DNA of 64,000 nucleotides from CAG-390 sp003523225 (GTDB lineage Bacteria > Bacillota > Clostridia > Oscillospirales > CAG-272): NCBI GenBank assembly GCA_902461815.1, contig CABPZE010000009.1, forward strand, positions 7,765 to 71,764, written 5' to 3'. The position numbers were made by a program, and so were the translations under genes. The notes under the pieces are model-generated. The model ran no database searches. It had not been told where the DNA came from and was given only the letters and a program-made list of their open reading frames with translations. Below, in pieces: positions 43,302 to 52,680 of the stretch; positions within the stretch are counted from its first letter, which is position 1; each line of letters opens with the position of its first letter.

Positions 43302-46172
43302 TCAAATACCGTCAGTCGGTTCAGTACCTGCCGCGGTGTTAAGATGTTCAACAAGGTATTTTCCGGTGTAGGAAACCGGACAAGCCGCGACCTCTTCCGG
43401 AGTGCCGCAGGCAACCAGGGTGCCTCCGCCGTCTCCTCCTTCGGGACCGAGGTCTATCAGGTAGTCGGCGGTCTTTATGACCTCCATATTGTGTTCAATG
43501 ACAAGCACCGTGTTGCCAGCGTCAACAAAACGCTGAAGCACCCTCAGCAGACGCGCGACATCCTCGGTGTGCAGTCCGGTGGTCGGCTCGTCGAGAATAT
43601 ACATAGTGCGCCCTGTGCCGCGGCGGGAAAGCTCTGTCGCCAGCTTGACTCTTTGCGCCTCGCCGCCGGAGATCGTCGTTGAGGACTGACCTATCTTGAT
43701 ATACCCAAGCCCAACGTCGCACAGCGTCTGGAGCTTGCGGCGTATCTTGGGCAGACCGTCGAAAAACGCCACGCCCTCCTCTGCCGTCATCTCCAGCACC
43801 TCGTAAATATTCTTTCCCTTATACCTGACCTCAAGCGTGTCGCGGTTATAGCGCTGACCGTGGCAAACATCGCAAGTAACGTACACGTCGGGCAGGAAGT
43901 GCATTTCTATGCGACGCACACCGTCGCCCTGACACGCCTCGCATCTGCCGCCCTTGACATTAAAGGAAAAGCGTCCGGCTTTGTAGCCGCGCACCGCCGC
44001 ATCGCGCGTTTGCGCAAACAGGTCGCGTATATCGTTGAAAAGCCCGGTATAAGTCGCCGGATTTGACCTTGGCGTTCTTCCTATGGGGCTTTGGTCAATA
44101 TCTATCACCTTGTCAAGGAACTCGACACCGTCTATGCCGTCGCAATTTCCGGGGCGGCGGTGCGCACGGTTAAGCTCAGAGCTCAGGACCGGGTTGATTA
44201 TCCCGTTCACAAGCGAGGATTTGCCGGAGCCTGACACACCGGTAACGCATACAAAGCACCCGAGCGGAATTTTCACATCAATATTCTTAAGATTATGCTC
44301 CCGCGCACCGCGCACAGTCAAAAAGTTTCCGTTACCCTTGCGACGTGTTTCCGGAAGCGGTATGACGCGTCTCCCGGAAAGGTACGCGCCGGTAAGCGAG
44401 TCGGGATTTGCCGCAACCTCAGCGGGAGTACCTGCCGCGACCACGCTACCGCCGTGGACCCCCGCGCCCGGACCGATATCGACGATATAATCCGACTTGC
44501 GCATCATGTCCTCGTCATGCTCCACTACAATAACCGTGTTTCCGAGGTCGCGCAGCTGCTTGAGCGTGGCAATAAGCAGATCGTTGTCACGTTGGTGAAG
44601 TCCGATGCTCGGCTCGTCAAGCACGTAAAGCACGCCGACAAGCGACGAGCCTATCTGGGTTGCAAGACGTATGCGCTGAGCCTCGCCTCCCGAAAGCGTT
44701 CCGGCTCGCCGGGAGAGTGTAAGATATCCAAGTCCGACGCTGGCAAGGAAGCCGAGCCGTGAGCGTATCTCCTTGAGGACTTCCTTTACTATCTTCTTTT
44801 CCGTCTCGGTAAGCTCAAGCGCGGTGTTTGAAATATATTCAAGCGCCTTGTCAACCGACAGATTGCAGAATTCGTCTATTGCAAGACCTCCAACGGTAAC
44901 TGCAAGCGACATGGGATTCAGGCGTCTGCCGTGGCAGGTGGCGCAGGGTACCTCCTCGATGAACTGCTCGTAATAGTCAGCACTTCCGCCGTACTCCATA
45001 CGCTGCTCTATGATCGGAATTATCCCGTCAAAGGTTGAAAGTCTGCGGTGTCCCTCGTGCCCGAAATACCGCGTAACGTCGTATTTTTCAGCTCCCGAAC
45101 CGTACAGAAGCACCTGAAGCTGTTTATCGGTATAGTCCTTTATCGGCGTATCGAGTGTAAACCCGTAACGCTCGGCAACAGCGGCAAACAGCGGTCCGTT
45201 CCAGCTTTCCTCCTCCAGCGACTTGAAGCCGTTGACATCGATCGCACCTTCGGCAAGCGACAGCGAACGATCCGGAATCACCCTTTCAACCGAAATGCGA
45301 CGGGTGACTCCAAGCCCGGCGCAGTCCGGGCAGGCTCCGGCGGGATTGTTAAAGGAAAACATCCTCGGCTCAAGGTCACCAAAGGAAATTCCGTGCTCCT
45401 CGCAGGCGTAAGTCTGAGAAAACTCCATCTCGCGCGGCTTTTCGCTGTCATCTCGCGGCACGGTGACCACCAGTAGCCTTTTGTCGGCAAGCGCCAGTGC
45501 CGTTTCCACCGAATCGGCAAGACGTGATCGTATATCGGCGCGCATGACCAGACGGTCAACGATCACTTCAATACTGTGCCGCAGGTTCTTGTCAAGTGAT
45601 ATTTCCTCGTCAAGATCATACATACTGCCGTCAATGCGCACCCGCGTATACCCGGATTTTCTGGCGTCCGCCAGAACCTTCTCGTGCATACCCTTTTTTG
45701 CGCGCACGACCGGAGCCAACACCATAAAGCGCTCCCCATCCGGCAGCGTCATTATTTTATCTATTATCTGATCCACCGTCTGGCGGGAGATTTCCTTTCC
45801 GCATACGGGACAGTGAGTTATACCTATGCGGGCATAAAGCAGACGGAGATAGTCGTATATCTCGGTAACGGTTCCGACGGTGGAACGCGGATTCTTTGAG
45901 GTAGTCTTCTGGTCTATTGAAATTGCCGGGGAAAGTCCCTCTATTGAATCCACATCCGGCTTGTCAAGCTGACCGAGGAACTGCCGCGCATATGAGGACA
46001 GCGACTCAACAAATCTCCTGTGTCCCTCGGCGTAAATGGTATCAAAGGCAAGAGAGGACTTCCCCGAACCGGACAGCCCGGTAAAAACCACCAGCTTGTC
46101 CCTCGGTACAGTCAGATCAATATTTTTCAGATTATGGACGCGCGCGCCCTTGATTTTAATGAAGTCGGGCAT
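43302..46172 (-). CDS. uvrA: Excinuclease ABC subunit UvrA
   Basis: 956 residues, usual size. Two ABC ATPase modules: Walker A GLSGSGKSSLAFDT near residue 32 and GVSGSGKSSLVNGII near 640; signatures LSGGEAQRIRLATQ and ISGGEAQRVKLATE. Zinc sites include CPVCGKE and CEACQGDG...CDVCHGQR. It recognises bulky DNA lesions with UvrB. It lies 47 bases after uvrB in the same transcript. Confidence 0.98.
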   Translation of the reverse strand: MPDFIKIKGARVHNLKNIDLTVPRDKLVVFTGLSGSGKSSLAFDTIYAEGHRRFVESLSSYARQFLGQLDKPDVDSIEGLSPAISIDQKTTSKNPRSTVGTVTEIYDYLRLLYARIGITHCPVCGKEISRQTVDQIIDKIMTLPDGERFMVLAPVVRAKKGMHEKVLADARKSGYTRVRIDGSMYDLDEEISLDKNLRHSIEVIVDRLVMRADIRSRLADSVETALALADKRLLVVTVPRDDSEKPREMEFSQTYACEEHGISFGDLEPRMFSFNNPAGACPDCAGLGVTRRISVERVIPDRSLSLAEGAIDVNGFKSLEEESWNGPLFAAVAERYGFTLDTPIKDYTDKQLQVLLYGSGAEKYDVTRYFGHEGHRRLSTFDGIIPIIEQRMEYGGSADYYEQFIEEVPCATCHGRRLNPMSLAVTVGGLAIDEFCNLSVDKALEYISNTALELTETEKKIVKEVLKEIRSRLGFLASVGLGYLTLSRRAGTLSGGEAQRIRLATQIGSSLVGVLYVLDEPSIGLHQRDNDLLIATLKQLRDLGNTVIVVEHDEDMMRKSDYIVDIGPGAGVHGGSVVAAGTPAEVAANPDSLTGAYLSGRRVIPLPETRRKGNGNFLTVRGAREHNLKNIDVKIPLGCFVCVTGVSGSGKSSLVNGIINPVLSSELNRAHRRPGNCDGIDGVEFLDKVIDIDQSPIGRTPRSNPATYTGLFNDIRDLFAQTRDAAVRGYKAGRFSFNVKGGRCEACQGDGVRRIEMHFLPDVYVTCDVCHGQRYNRDTLEVRYKGKNIYEVLEMTAEEGVAFFDGLPKIRRKLQTLCDVGLGYIKIGQSSTTISGGEAQRVKLATELSRRGTGRTMYILDEPTTGLHTEDVARLLRVLQRFVDAGNTVLVIEHNMEVIKTADYLIDLGPEGGDGGGTLVACGTPEEVAACPVSYTGKYLVEHLNTAAGTEPTDGI

Positions 46173-46219
46173 TTTTTATTCCTGATGCTTTCAATAAAAA
46201 TATATATGGATCTTTGAAA

Positions 46220-48211
46220 TTATTTTGTCTCGCGAAGCTCGCGTATCCGGTCGCGCAGGAATGCGGCAAGCTCAAAGTCAAGGCTGCGCGCCGCTTCCTT
46301 CATCTGCCGCGTCATCCGCTCGATCGTGGCTTCGCGTTCGGACTTAGTCATCTTCTTGGCTTCAGCGCGGCTGCGTTTTGCTCCGCGTATCGCATCCGCA
46401 CCGTCGTCAGAGCGGGCGGAAATGTCAATTACGTCGCGTATTCCCTTCACCACCGTATGCGGAGTTATGCCGTGCTTTTCGTTGTATTCATGCTGGATAC
46501 GCCGGCGGCGGTTCGTCTCGGATATCGCCCTTTCCATCGAGCCGGTTATTTCATCAGCGTACATTATGACCTTGCCGTTTTCATTACGCGCGGCACGGCC
46601 TATCGTCTGTATGAGCGACCTCTCTGCGCGCAAGAATCCCTCCTTGTCGGCGTCAAGTATGACCACCAATGACACCTCGGGCAGGTCAAGTCCCTCGCGC
46701 AGAAGGTTTATACCCACCAGCACGTCAAAAACGCCGAGACGGAGATCGCGTATTATCTCCATACGCTCTATCGTTTCAACATTGTAATGAATATACCGCA
46801 CCTTAACGCCGTTGTCCGATAAATATCCGGTAAGATCCTCCGCCATTTTGCGCGTCAGCATGGTGACAAGCACCCTCTCTCCGCGCGCGGTGCGGGTGCG
46901 TATCTCTCCCAGCATATCGTCAACCTGACCTTCAATGGGACGCACCTCGACCTCCGGGTCAAGCAGTCCGGTCGGTCGGATTATCTGCTCGGCGGTGTAT
47001 TCGGAGTGTTCAAGCTCGTATTCGCCGGGTGTGGCGCTGACAAAAACGGTCTGATTCAGCTTTGATTCAAATTCCTCAAAATACAGCGGGCGGTTGTCAT
47101 ATGCCGACGGGAGCCGGAAGCCGTATTCCACCAGATTTTTCTTGCGCGCCGTGTCGCCGCCGCTCATGCCGCGAACCTGCGGGACAGTCCAGTGCGACTC
47201 GTCGATAAACATGATATAATCCTTTGGAAAATAATCAAGCAAAGTGTACGGCGTCGAACTCGGTTCGCGCCCCGAAAGCACTCTTGAATAGTTCTCCACC
47301 CCGGAGCAGAATCCGACCTCTCGCAGCATTTCAAGATCGTATTTTGTGCGCTCCGTTATCCGCTGAGCCTCGATGAGCTTGCCCTCGGCGGTAAAAAACG
47401 CCGCGCGCTCCCTCATTTCCGCCTCAATTTCCGCAAGCGCCGCCTCGCGTTTGTCATCCGAAACAGCATAGTGCGTCGCGGGATATACCGCCGCATACGA
47501 AAGACGCCGCAAAAGCTCCCCTGTAACGATATTTATCTCGCTGACGCGCTCGATCTCGTCTCCGAAAAACTCTATCCTCAGCGCCTTGTCGCCGGAGGAC
47601 GCCGGGATTATCTCCACCGTATCCCCGCGCACACGGAAGCTGTCACGCACGAGCGACATATCATTGCGCGTATAGCTTACGGCGGTAAGGCGGGAAAGCA
47701 GCTCCCCACGGCTCATCTCCATTCCCGGGCGCAAAGCAATGACAAGACTCCGGTACTCGCCGGGGTCACCGAGAGAATATATACACGAAACACTGGCAAC
47801 GATTATCACATCCCTGCGTTCAAACAGCGCCGACGTTGCGCTGTGTCGCAGACGGTCTATCTCGTCGTTTACCAGCGCGTCCTTTTCAATATACATATCC
47901 TTGCCCGGAATGTACGCCTCGGGCTGATAGTAGTCGTAATATGAAACAAAATACTCCACAGCGCTGTCCGGAAAAAACTCCCGCATCTCAGAGCAGACCT
48001 GCGCCGCAAGCGTTTTGTTCGGTTCAAGTATCAAAGCAGGTCTGCCGCAGCGCGTAATGACGTTTGCCATAGTAAAGGTCTTTCCCGAGCCGGTCACACC
48101 AAGCAGCGTCTGCATTTTTCTTCCGCTCTTTATTCCCGCGGTAAGCGCCTCGATAGCCTCGGGCTGATCTCCGGTCGGAGTGTATTCGCTTTTAAGCACA
48201 AACCCGCCCAT
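46220..48211 (-). CDS. uvrB: Excinuclease ABC subunit UvrB
   Basis: 663 residues. Helicase motifs GVTGSGKTFTMANVI and the DESH box (FIDESHWTVPQ), the beta-hairpin YYDYYQPEAYIP that clamps DNA, and a C-terminal UvrC-binding UVR domain (MTRQMKEAARSLDFELAAFL). Damage verification in nucleotide excision repair. It has its own consensus promoter; no clear LexA box was seen there. Confidence 0.98.
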   Translation of the reverse strand: MGGFVLKSEYTPTGDQPEAIEALTAGIKSGRKMQTLLGVTGSGKTFTMANVITRCGRPALILEPNKTLAAQVCSEMREFFPDSAVEYFVSYYDYYQPEAYIPGKDMYIEKDALVNDEIDRLRHSATSALFERRDVIIVASVSCIYSLGDPGEYRSLVIALRPGMEMSRGELLSRLTAVSYTRNDMSLVRDSFRVRGDTVEIIPASSGDKALRIEFFGDEIERVSEINIVTGELLRRLSYAAVYPATHYAVSDDKREAALAEIEAEMRERAAFFTAEGKLIEAQRITERTKYDLEMLREVGFCSGVENYSRVLSGREPSSTPYTLLDYFPKDYIMFIDESHWTVPQVRGMSGGDTARKKNLVEYGFRLPSAYDNRPLYFEEFESKLNQTVFVSATPGEYELEHSEYTAEQIIRPTGLLDPEVEVRPIEGQVDDMLGEIRTRTARGERVLVTMLTRKMAEDLTGYLSDNGVKVRYIHYNVETIERMEIIRDLRLGVFDVLVGINLLREGLDLPEVSLVVILDADKEGFLRAERSLIQTIGRAARNENGKVIMYADEITGSMERAISETNRRRRIQHEYNEKHGITPHTVVKGIRDVIDISARSDDGADAIRGAKRSRAEAKKMTKSEREATIERMTRQMKEAARSLDFELAAFLRDRIRELRETK

Positions 48212-48275
48212 GTATTATCTTTCCCTTTCTGCGCTTTTTCACTTTAAATTCCTTTTACGGAATTCAATCCTGATC

Positions 48276-48304
48276 ATTATACCATAATATCATATCTGTG
48301 TCAA
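48276..48304 (-). promoter_or_regulatory. Consensus promoter of uvrB-uvrA
   Basis: Minus strand TTGACA (48299-48304), 17 bases, TATAAT (48276-48281). Confidence 0.88.
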
Positions 48305-48337
48305 TACCATATTTTCTTATTTGGAAATTATCAAGGC

Positions 48338-48375
48338 AAGCGGACCGCAACGGCACAGCCGCATACAGTCCGCTT
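48338..48375. terminator. Stem-loop after the HtrA gene
   Basis: AAGCGGAC and GTCCGCTT enclose a CGGC/GCCG inner stem. It lies 22 bases past the HtrA stop, before the uvrB promoter. No T-run. Confidence 0.55.
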
Positions 48376-48396
48376 CCGAAAGCAAATATAGATCCA

Positions 48397-49878
48397 TTAC
48401 GAGCCGAGTGTCACAGAAACAGTAAGCTCGCTTCCGTTCCTGTAAATCCTGAGCTGCACCGTATCTCCTGCCTTGTGTTGGCTCACTATCTCTCTTACGC
48501 TCCCGATATCCGAGATGATGTATCCTTCCATTCCCACTATGATATCCCCCGGAATCAGCTTTGATGCAACATCATAGCTGTTATCCGGAATTGACGTGAC
48601 GGCAACTCCGTCAGCTCCCGCCTCGGCAGTGATATACTTGCCGCTTTTATCCTGATACGTGAAAGAATCGCCCTTCTTCACCGCTCCGCCGGTTATTCCC
48701 AGGCGCGCCGCGGGTGCGGAGATCTCACCGACGTTTCCGCTTCCGCCGGACATGATATCGTCAAATATTGCAAGAGCGCCGTTGATGGGTATTGCAAAGC
48801 CAATTCCTTCGTAGCCCGTACCCATTATCTTATAGGTATTGATACCGATCACCTGACCGTCGCCATTGACAAGCGGCCCGCCGGAGTTCCCCGGACTTAT
48901 CACGGTGCTGGTCTGTATCAGACACATGGTCTTCTGAAGCAGACCGGTGGAATCGTAAAATTTCACGTTCCGCTCGGTAGCCGAAATGATACCGGACGTA
49001 ACCGTTCCGGCGTACTCAAGTCCGCCGGGAGTTCCTATCGCCACCGCAGTCTCGCCGACCACAAGTGAATCCGAATCCCCGAATTCCGCGGCGACAAGCC
49101 CCGTGGCGTTTATCTTCAGCACGGCAACGTCGGAAAGCTCATTTCCGCCGATATACTCTCCGGTGTATTTCGCGCCGTCCGGCATAATAACGATAATGGC
49201 AGTTCCGTTGTCAACAACGTGATAATTGGTCAGGATATACCCGTCGGAGGTTTTGATGATACCTGTGCCGACGCCCTCTCCGGCTGCCTTTTTGACCTCA
49301 ATGCTTACCACCGACGGCTTTACTTTGTCGGCGATCTCGGCGATAGTCAGTTTTCCTGTTCCCTGTCCGTCCTCACGGATGTAAATATGCTTTTCAATTA
49401 CCTGGGTCTGTACCTCCGGAGTCTGTGCGCCCGAATTATCTGTCCCGGACGGCGCGGTAAGCGCAATGGCAATAAGCAGTCCGAAGCAGACCAAAAACGC
49501 CGCCGTCATTATCGCGGAATAGATCAGCGCACCGCGCCGTGATACGGCGCGCCGCTTTTTTTCTGTTTTCTTTGCCTCGTCGGCGAAGCTCCACACATAT
49601 TTTTCACCGACCTCGGGCACATCCGCCGGGATCGCATCAGACGGCGCGCAATCGGGTTCTGCGGGAGCGGAAGCGGTTTCAGCCTCCGCAGGGGAGTCCT
49701 GCCGCTCTTCGGTTGCTTCAGCAGCCGCCTCCGATTCTGAAGGAGCATCCGCCGCCTCGGGCTGCTGTTCCTCCTCCGGGGCTGCGTTCAGCTCGCCCGT
49801 GACCTGTTCTTCGGTTACTTCGGAATTATCATTGCCGGAGCTTACACCGGCTGTTTCTTTTTCGTTATCAGGCATCAT
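48397..49878 (-). CDS. HtrA/DegP-like membrane-anchored serine protease
   Basis: 493 residues from ATG 49878; starts at 49887 and 49875 are equally possible, all overlapping the end of the histidine kinase gene. A Glu/Ala-rich cytoplasmic region of about 110 residues precedes one TM helix (ALIYSAIMTAAFLVCFGLL), then the trypsin-like domain with His in TNYHVVDNG, Asp in LSDVAVLKI and Ser in SPGNSGGPLVNG, and one PDZ domain at the end. It degrades misfolded exported proteins. Placement directly after a two-component system resembles CssRS-HtrA control in Bacillus. Confidence 0.93.
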   Translation of the reverse strand: MMPDNEKETAGVSSGNDNSEVTEEQVTGELNAAPEEEQQPEAADAPSESEAAAEATEERQDSPAEAETASAPAEPDCAPSDAIPADVPEVGEKYVWSFADEAKKTEKKRRAVSRRGALIYSAIMTAAFLVCFGLLIAIALTAPSGTDNSGAQTPEVQTQVIEKHIYIREDGQGTGKLTIAEIADKVKPSVVSIEVKKAAGEGVGTGIIKTSDGYILTNYHVVDNGTAIIVIMPDGAKYTGEYIGGNELSDVAVLKINATGLVAAEFGDSDSLVVGETAVAIGTPGGLEYAGTVTSGIISATERNVKFYDSTGLLQKTMCLIQTSTVISPGNSGGPLVNGDGQVIGINTYKIMGTGYEGIGFAIPINGALAIFDDIMSGGSGNVGEISAPAARLGITGGAVKKGDSFTYQDKSGKYITAEAGADGVAVTSIPDNSYDVASKLIPGDIIVGMEGYIISDIGSVREIVSQHKAGDTVQLRIYRNGSELTVSVTLGS

Positions 49879-51376
49879 CTTCACCATTTCTGTTTTGTAG
49901 TGCGCCGTGTCTTGCGGGTGTCTGGGCACGCGGAAGCGTGAAAACAAATTCGCAGTTTTCACCGGGCACGCTGTTGAGTTTGATATCCTCTCCGTGGGCA
50001 TTGATTATTGTTTTGGCAATAAACATTCCAAGTCCCACGCCGGTTTTGTCAATGCCCCTGCTGCGGTCGCTCTTGTAAAAGCGTTCAAAAATATACGGCT
50101 GATCCTCCAGCGGTATCCCCTCGCCTTCGTTGAATACGCTTACACTTACCTTTTTGTTTTCGGCGTATTTCACCGAGATACGCAAAAGCCCGCCGTCACG
50201 CGAAAATTTGATCGCATTGTCGCAGATATTGTACATTATCTGATATATTGCGTCGTGGTCACCGTTTACATACATATTATCGTCGTCGATATCAAATTCC
50301 ACATCAAGGTGCTTTGCGTCTATACGCTGTTCGCATGAGATAAGCACCTGACGTCCCATTTCGCAGATATCAAACGGAGCCATGACAAACTTTCTGTCCC
50401 CCGCCTGTATGCGTGAGATATCAAGCAGCGTAGACACCAGCCTTGAAAGCCGCTGGACTTCATCGCGGATGATCTTCAGGTAATGTTCATGCTTTTCCGG
50501 GGGTATCGCCCCCGACAGAATACAGTCTATGAATCCCGAAATGGTCGTCATAGGCGTGCGCATATCGTGAGACACACTTGACATGAAGTTGTTTCGCATA
50601 TCGTCAAGCGCTTCAAGCGACTTCGCCATATTGTTGAAGGCACGGGCAAGCTCGGCAACCTCGTCGTCTCCCACAACGGGAACACGGACGTCAAAATTCC
50701 CTGCCGCAAAGCTCTTTGCGGCGCGGCTCATTTCTTTAAGCGGACTTATGACCCGTTCGGTGATAAAGTAAACGGCAATCAGCGCCGCAAGCATTACCCA
50801 GAGGCTTGCAAGCAAAAGCGTTCGGGTCATAACCGCGCCAAGTCCCTCATCGGAACCGGCATTTACACAGGCAAACACAGTGCCGCAGACATAACTGTCA
50901 TTAAGGTAGATGGGAGTTGCGCTGATAAGACTCTTTTCGTAAATTACCCCTTCTATGCTGTCTGCGCTCTCAAGCTCGACCCCGCTGTTCAGGTTATCCA
51001 TTATATCCTTGGGGAGCTGCTTTCCTTTGAGCGACCTGCCGCCCTCTCCTGAATTGGAAAGAATTATTTTTCCGCCGTTGTCGGCAACAAACACGGTCAG
51101 ATCGTCCGCGCTCGCCGCCACGACCGCATCAAGCACCGTATTTATGTCATCCGAATATATATCGCAAAAAGCGGAAAAATCACTGATATCCTCAAAAGAC
51201 TGCTTTTTTTCAATACAATTGACAACGGCTTCGGACGCCGACCGCACCGACTCGGATTTTGCCGAAACGGAGTAGCTGTTTACCACAGACCCGACAATTG
51301 ACGCAAGCATGGCAAAGCTTATGGCGATTATCAGCATAAAAGCAAAAATGTATTTGGCAAATACGCTTTTGAACAA
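49868..51376 (-). CDS. Sensor histidine kinase
   Basis: 502 residues. TM1 (residues 8-30), an extracytoplasmic sensor of about 150 residues, TM2 (about 188-207), a HAMP linker (ERVISPLKEMSRAAKSFAAG), HisKA with the phosphorylated His in SVSHDMRTPMTTISGF, and an ATPase domain with N-box ICDNAIKFS and GVGLGMFIAKTI. It should phosphorylate the regulator encoded 130 bases upstream. The gene overlaps the HtrA start, suggesting the system watches envelope protein stress; the signal itself is unknown. Confidence 0.95.
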   Translation of the reverse strand: MFKSVFAKYIFAFMLIIAISFAMLASIVGSVVNSYSVSAKSESVRSASEAVVNCIEKKQSFEDISDFSAFCDIYSDDINTVLDAVVAASADDLTVFVADNGGKIILSNSGEGGRSLKGKQLPKDIMDNLNSGVELESADSIEGVIYEKSLISATPIYLNDSYVCGTVFACVNAGSDEGLGAVMTRTLLLASLWVMLAALIAVYFITERVISPLKEMSRAAKSFAAGNFDVRVPVVGDDEVAELARAFNNMAKSLEALDDMRNNFMSSVSHDMRTPMTTISGFIDCILSGAIPPEKHEHYLKIIRDEVQRLSRLVSTLLDISRIQAGDRKFVMAPFDICEMGRQVLISCEQRIDAKHLDVEFDIDDDNMYVNGDHDAIYQIMYNICDNAIKFSRDGGLLRISVKYAENKKVSVSVFNEGEGIPLEDQPYIFERFYKSDRSRGIDKTGVGLGMFIAKTIINAHGEDIKLNSVPGENCEFVFTLPRAQTPARHGALQNRNGEDDA

Positions 51377-51506
51377 GTCGGTTTCTCCTCTCCGATGATG
51401 TGTACGTCCGTTTTGTGTTCCCGGCTTAAAGCCACGGAAACCGGCAGAGACAGCCGCCTCGCCGGTTCCCGTGGGAGCAGCCTCAGGACTGCCTTCTGTT
51501 GTGATA

Positions 51507-52202
51507 TCAGTTTCCTATAAGCTCAAACTTGTATCCGACGCCCCAGACCGTCTTGAGCGTCCATTTGTCGGACACGCCGTCCAGCTTTTCGCGCAGTCTC
51601 TTTACGTGAACGTCAACGGTGCGCGAGTCGCCGAGATAGTCAAATCCCCATACCTTGTCAAGAAGCTGGTCACGTGTGAAAACGCGGTTATAGTTTGAAG
51701 CGAGGAAATAAAGCAGTTCAAGCTCCTTGGGCGGGATATCCACCGAACGCCCCTTGAGCTTAAGCTCATATTTCTGCTTGCTTATTTCAATATTTTCGAA
51801 TTTAATGACCTCGCTGTCGCCCGGCTCATCGTGCGAATTGCAGCGACGAAGCACCGCCTTGATACGCGCAAAAAGCTCGTTCATGTCAAAGGGCTTGACA
51901 ACGAAATCGTCCGCCCCCAGCTCAAGGCACACGACCTTGTGAACAACATCCCCTTTGGCTGTGATCATGATTATAGGCTTGCTTGAAAACTTGCGGATCT
52001 CGGTACATACGTCTCTGCCGCTTTTGCCGGGAAGCATAATATCAAGAAGCATAAGATCCGGCTCGTATTTTTTGAAGGTATCTATGGCTTCGTAGCCGTC
52101 GGCGGCGGTCTTGACTTCGTAGCCTTCGTTTTCGAGATACTGCTTCAGCATATCCCGGATGTTACTGTCGTCATCAACGACAAGAATCTTGGTGTAATTC
52201 AT
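51507..52202 (-). CDS. OmpR/PhoB-family response regulator
   Basis: 231 residues from ATG 52202, which has GAGGAGG eight bases upstream; an in-frame ATG at 52268 lacks a site. Receiver domain with acidic pocket VVDDDSN, phosphorylated Asp in LMLLDIMLPGKSG, and the conserved Lys in VVKPFDMNELF. C-terminal winged helix ends in VWGFDYLGDSRTVDVHVKRL and WGVGYKF. Partner of the following kinase; probable targets are its own operon and htrA. Confidence 0.96.
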   Translation of the reverse strand: MNYTKILVVDDDSNIRDMLKQYLENEGYEVKTAADGYEAIDTFKKYEPDLMLLDIMLPGKSGRDVCTEIRKFSSKPIIMITAKGDVVHKVVCLELGADDFVVKPFDMNELFARIKAVLRRCNSHDEPGDSEVIKFENIEISKQKYELKLKGRSVDIPPKELELLYFLASNYNRVFTRDQLLDKVWGFDYLGDSRTVDVHVKRLREKLDGVSDKWTLKTVWGVGYKFELIGN

Positions 52203-52473
52203 TTTTGTGACCTCCTCATTGATTATCTTCTGAAAGATTAATTGCATGCCTTGAATATTGACGTACACTGCCGCCCTGCGCGTCAGTGTGGATGTTATCA
52301 GTTTGATTATACCTGTTCAATAAGTGCTTTATGTGACAGCTGTATGAATTTTTACCGCATAATTTAACCGACTGTTAATTGCCGAAACATCCGGGCAAAA
52401 ACCGGCGGGGGTTCTTCCGTAAAAAGGAAGGCATTCCTGACACGTGCTATCGGTAAAAATCAATATCTGATTT

Positions 52474-52501
52474 ATTATATCACAAAAAATACTGTTTGCA
52501 A
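52474..52501 (-). promoter_or_regulatory. Possible promoter of the two-component/HtrA operon
   Basis: Minus strand TTGCAA (52496-52501), 16 bases, TATAAT (52474-52479). It would give a leader of about 270 bases. A second lone TATAAT at 52306-52311 lies nearer but has no -35. The remaining 480-base gap to ychF shows no gene. Confidence 0.4.
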
Positions 52502-52564
52502 ATAGATTTTTGCTGATTTTGTTCATAATTTTTCCGTTTTTTTCGGATTTGGCTGTCAAACGGC

Positions 52565-52593
52565 TTGAAAAAACGGGCAGGATGGTATATAAT
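52565..52593 (+). promoter_or_regulatory. Promoter of ychF
   Basis: TTGAAA (52565-52570), 17 bases, TATAAT (52588-52593), 87 bases before the ATG. Confidence 0.75.
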
Positions 52594-52680
52594 TAATGTG
52601 AATCACCGCGCCGCACAGCGACGCGGCGGTCGAATAATAATTTCAGCACCGCTTTTTCATGCACGGAGGCTTATAAAAAT

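Noticed and set aside
48212..48396. LexA/SOS box before uvrB
   Set aside because: I looked for a GAAC-N4-GTTC type site around the promoter and found none.
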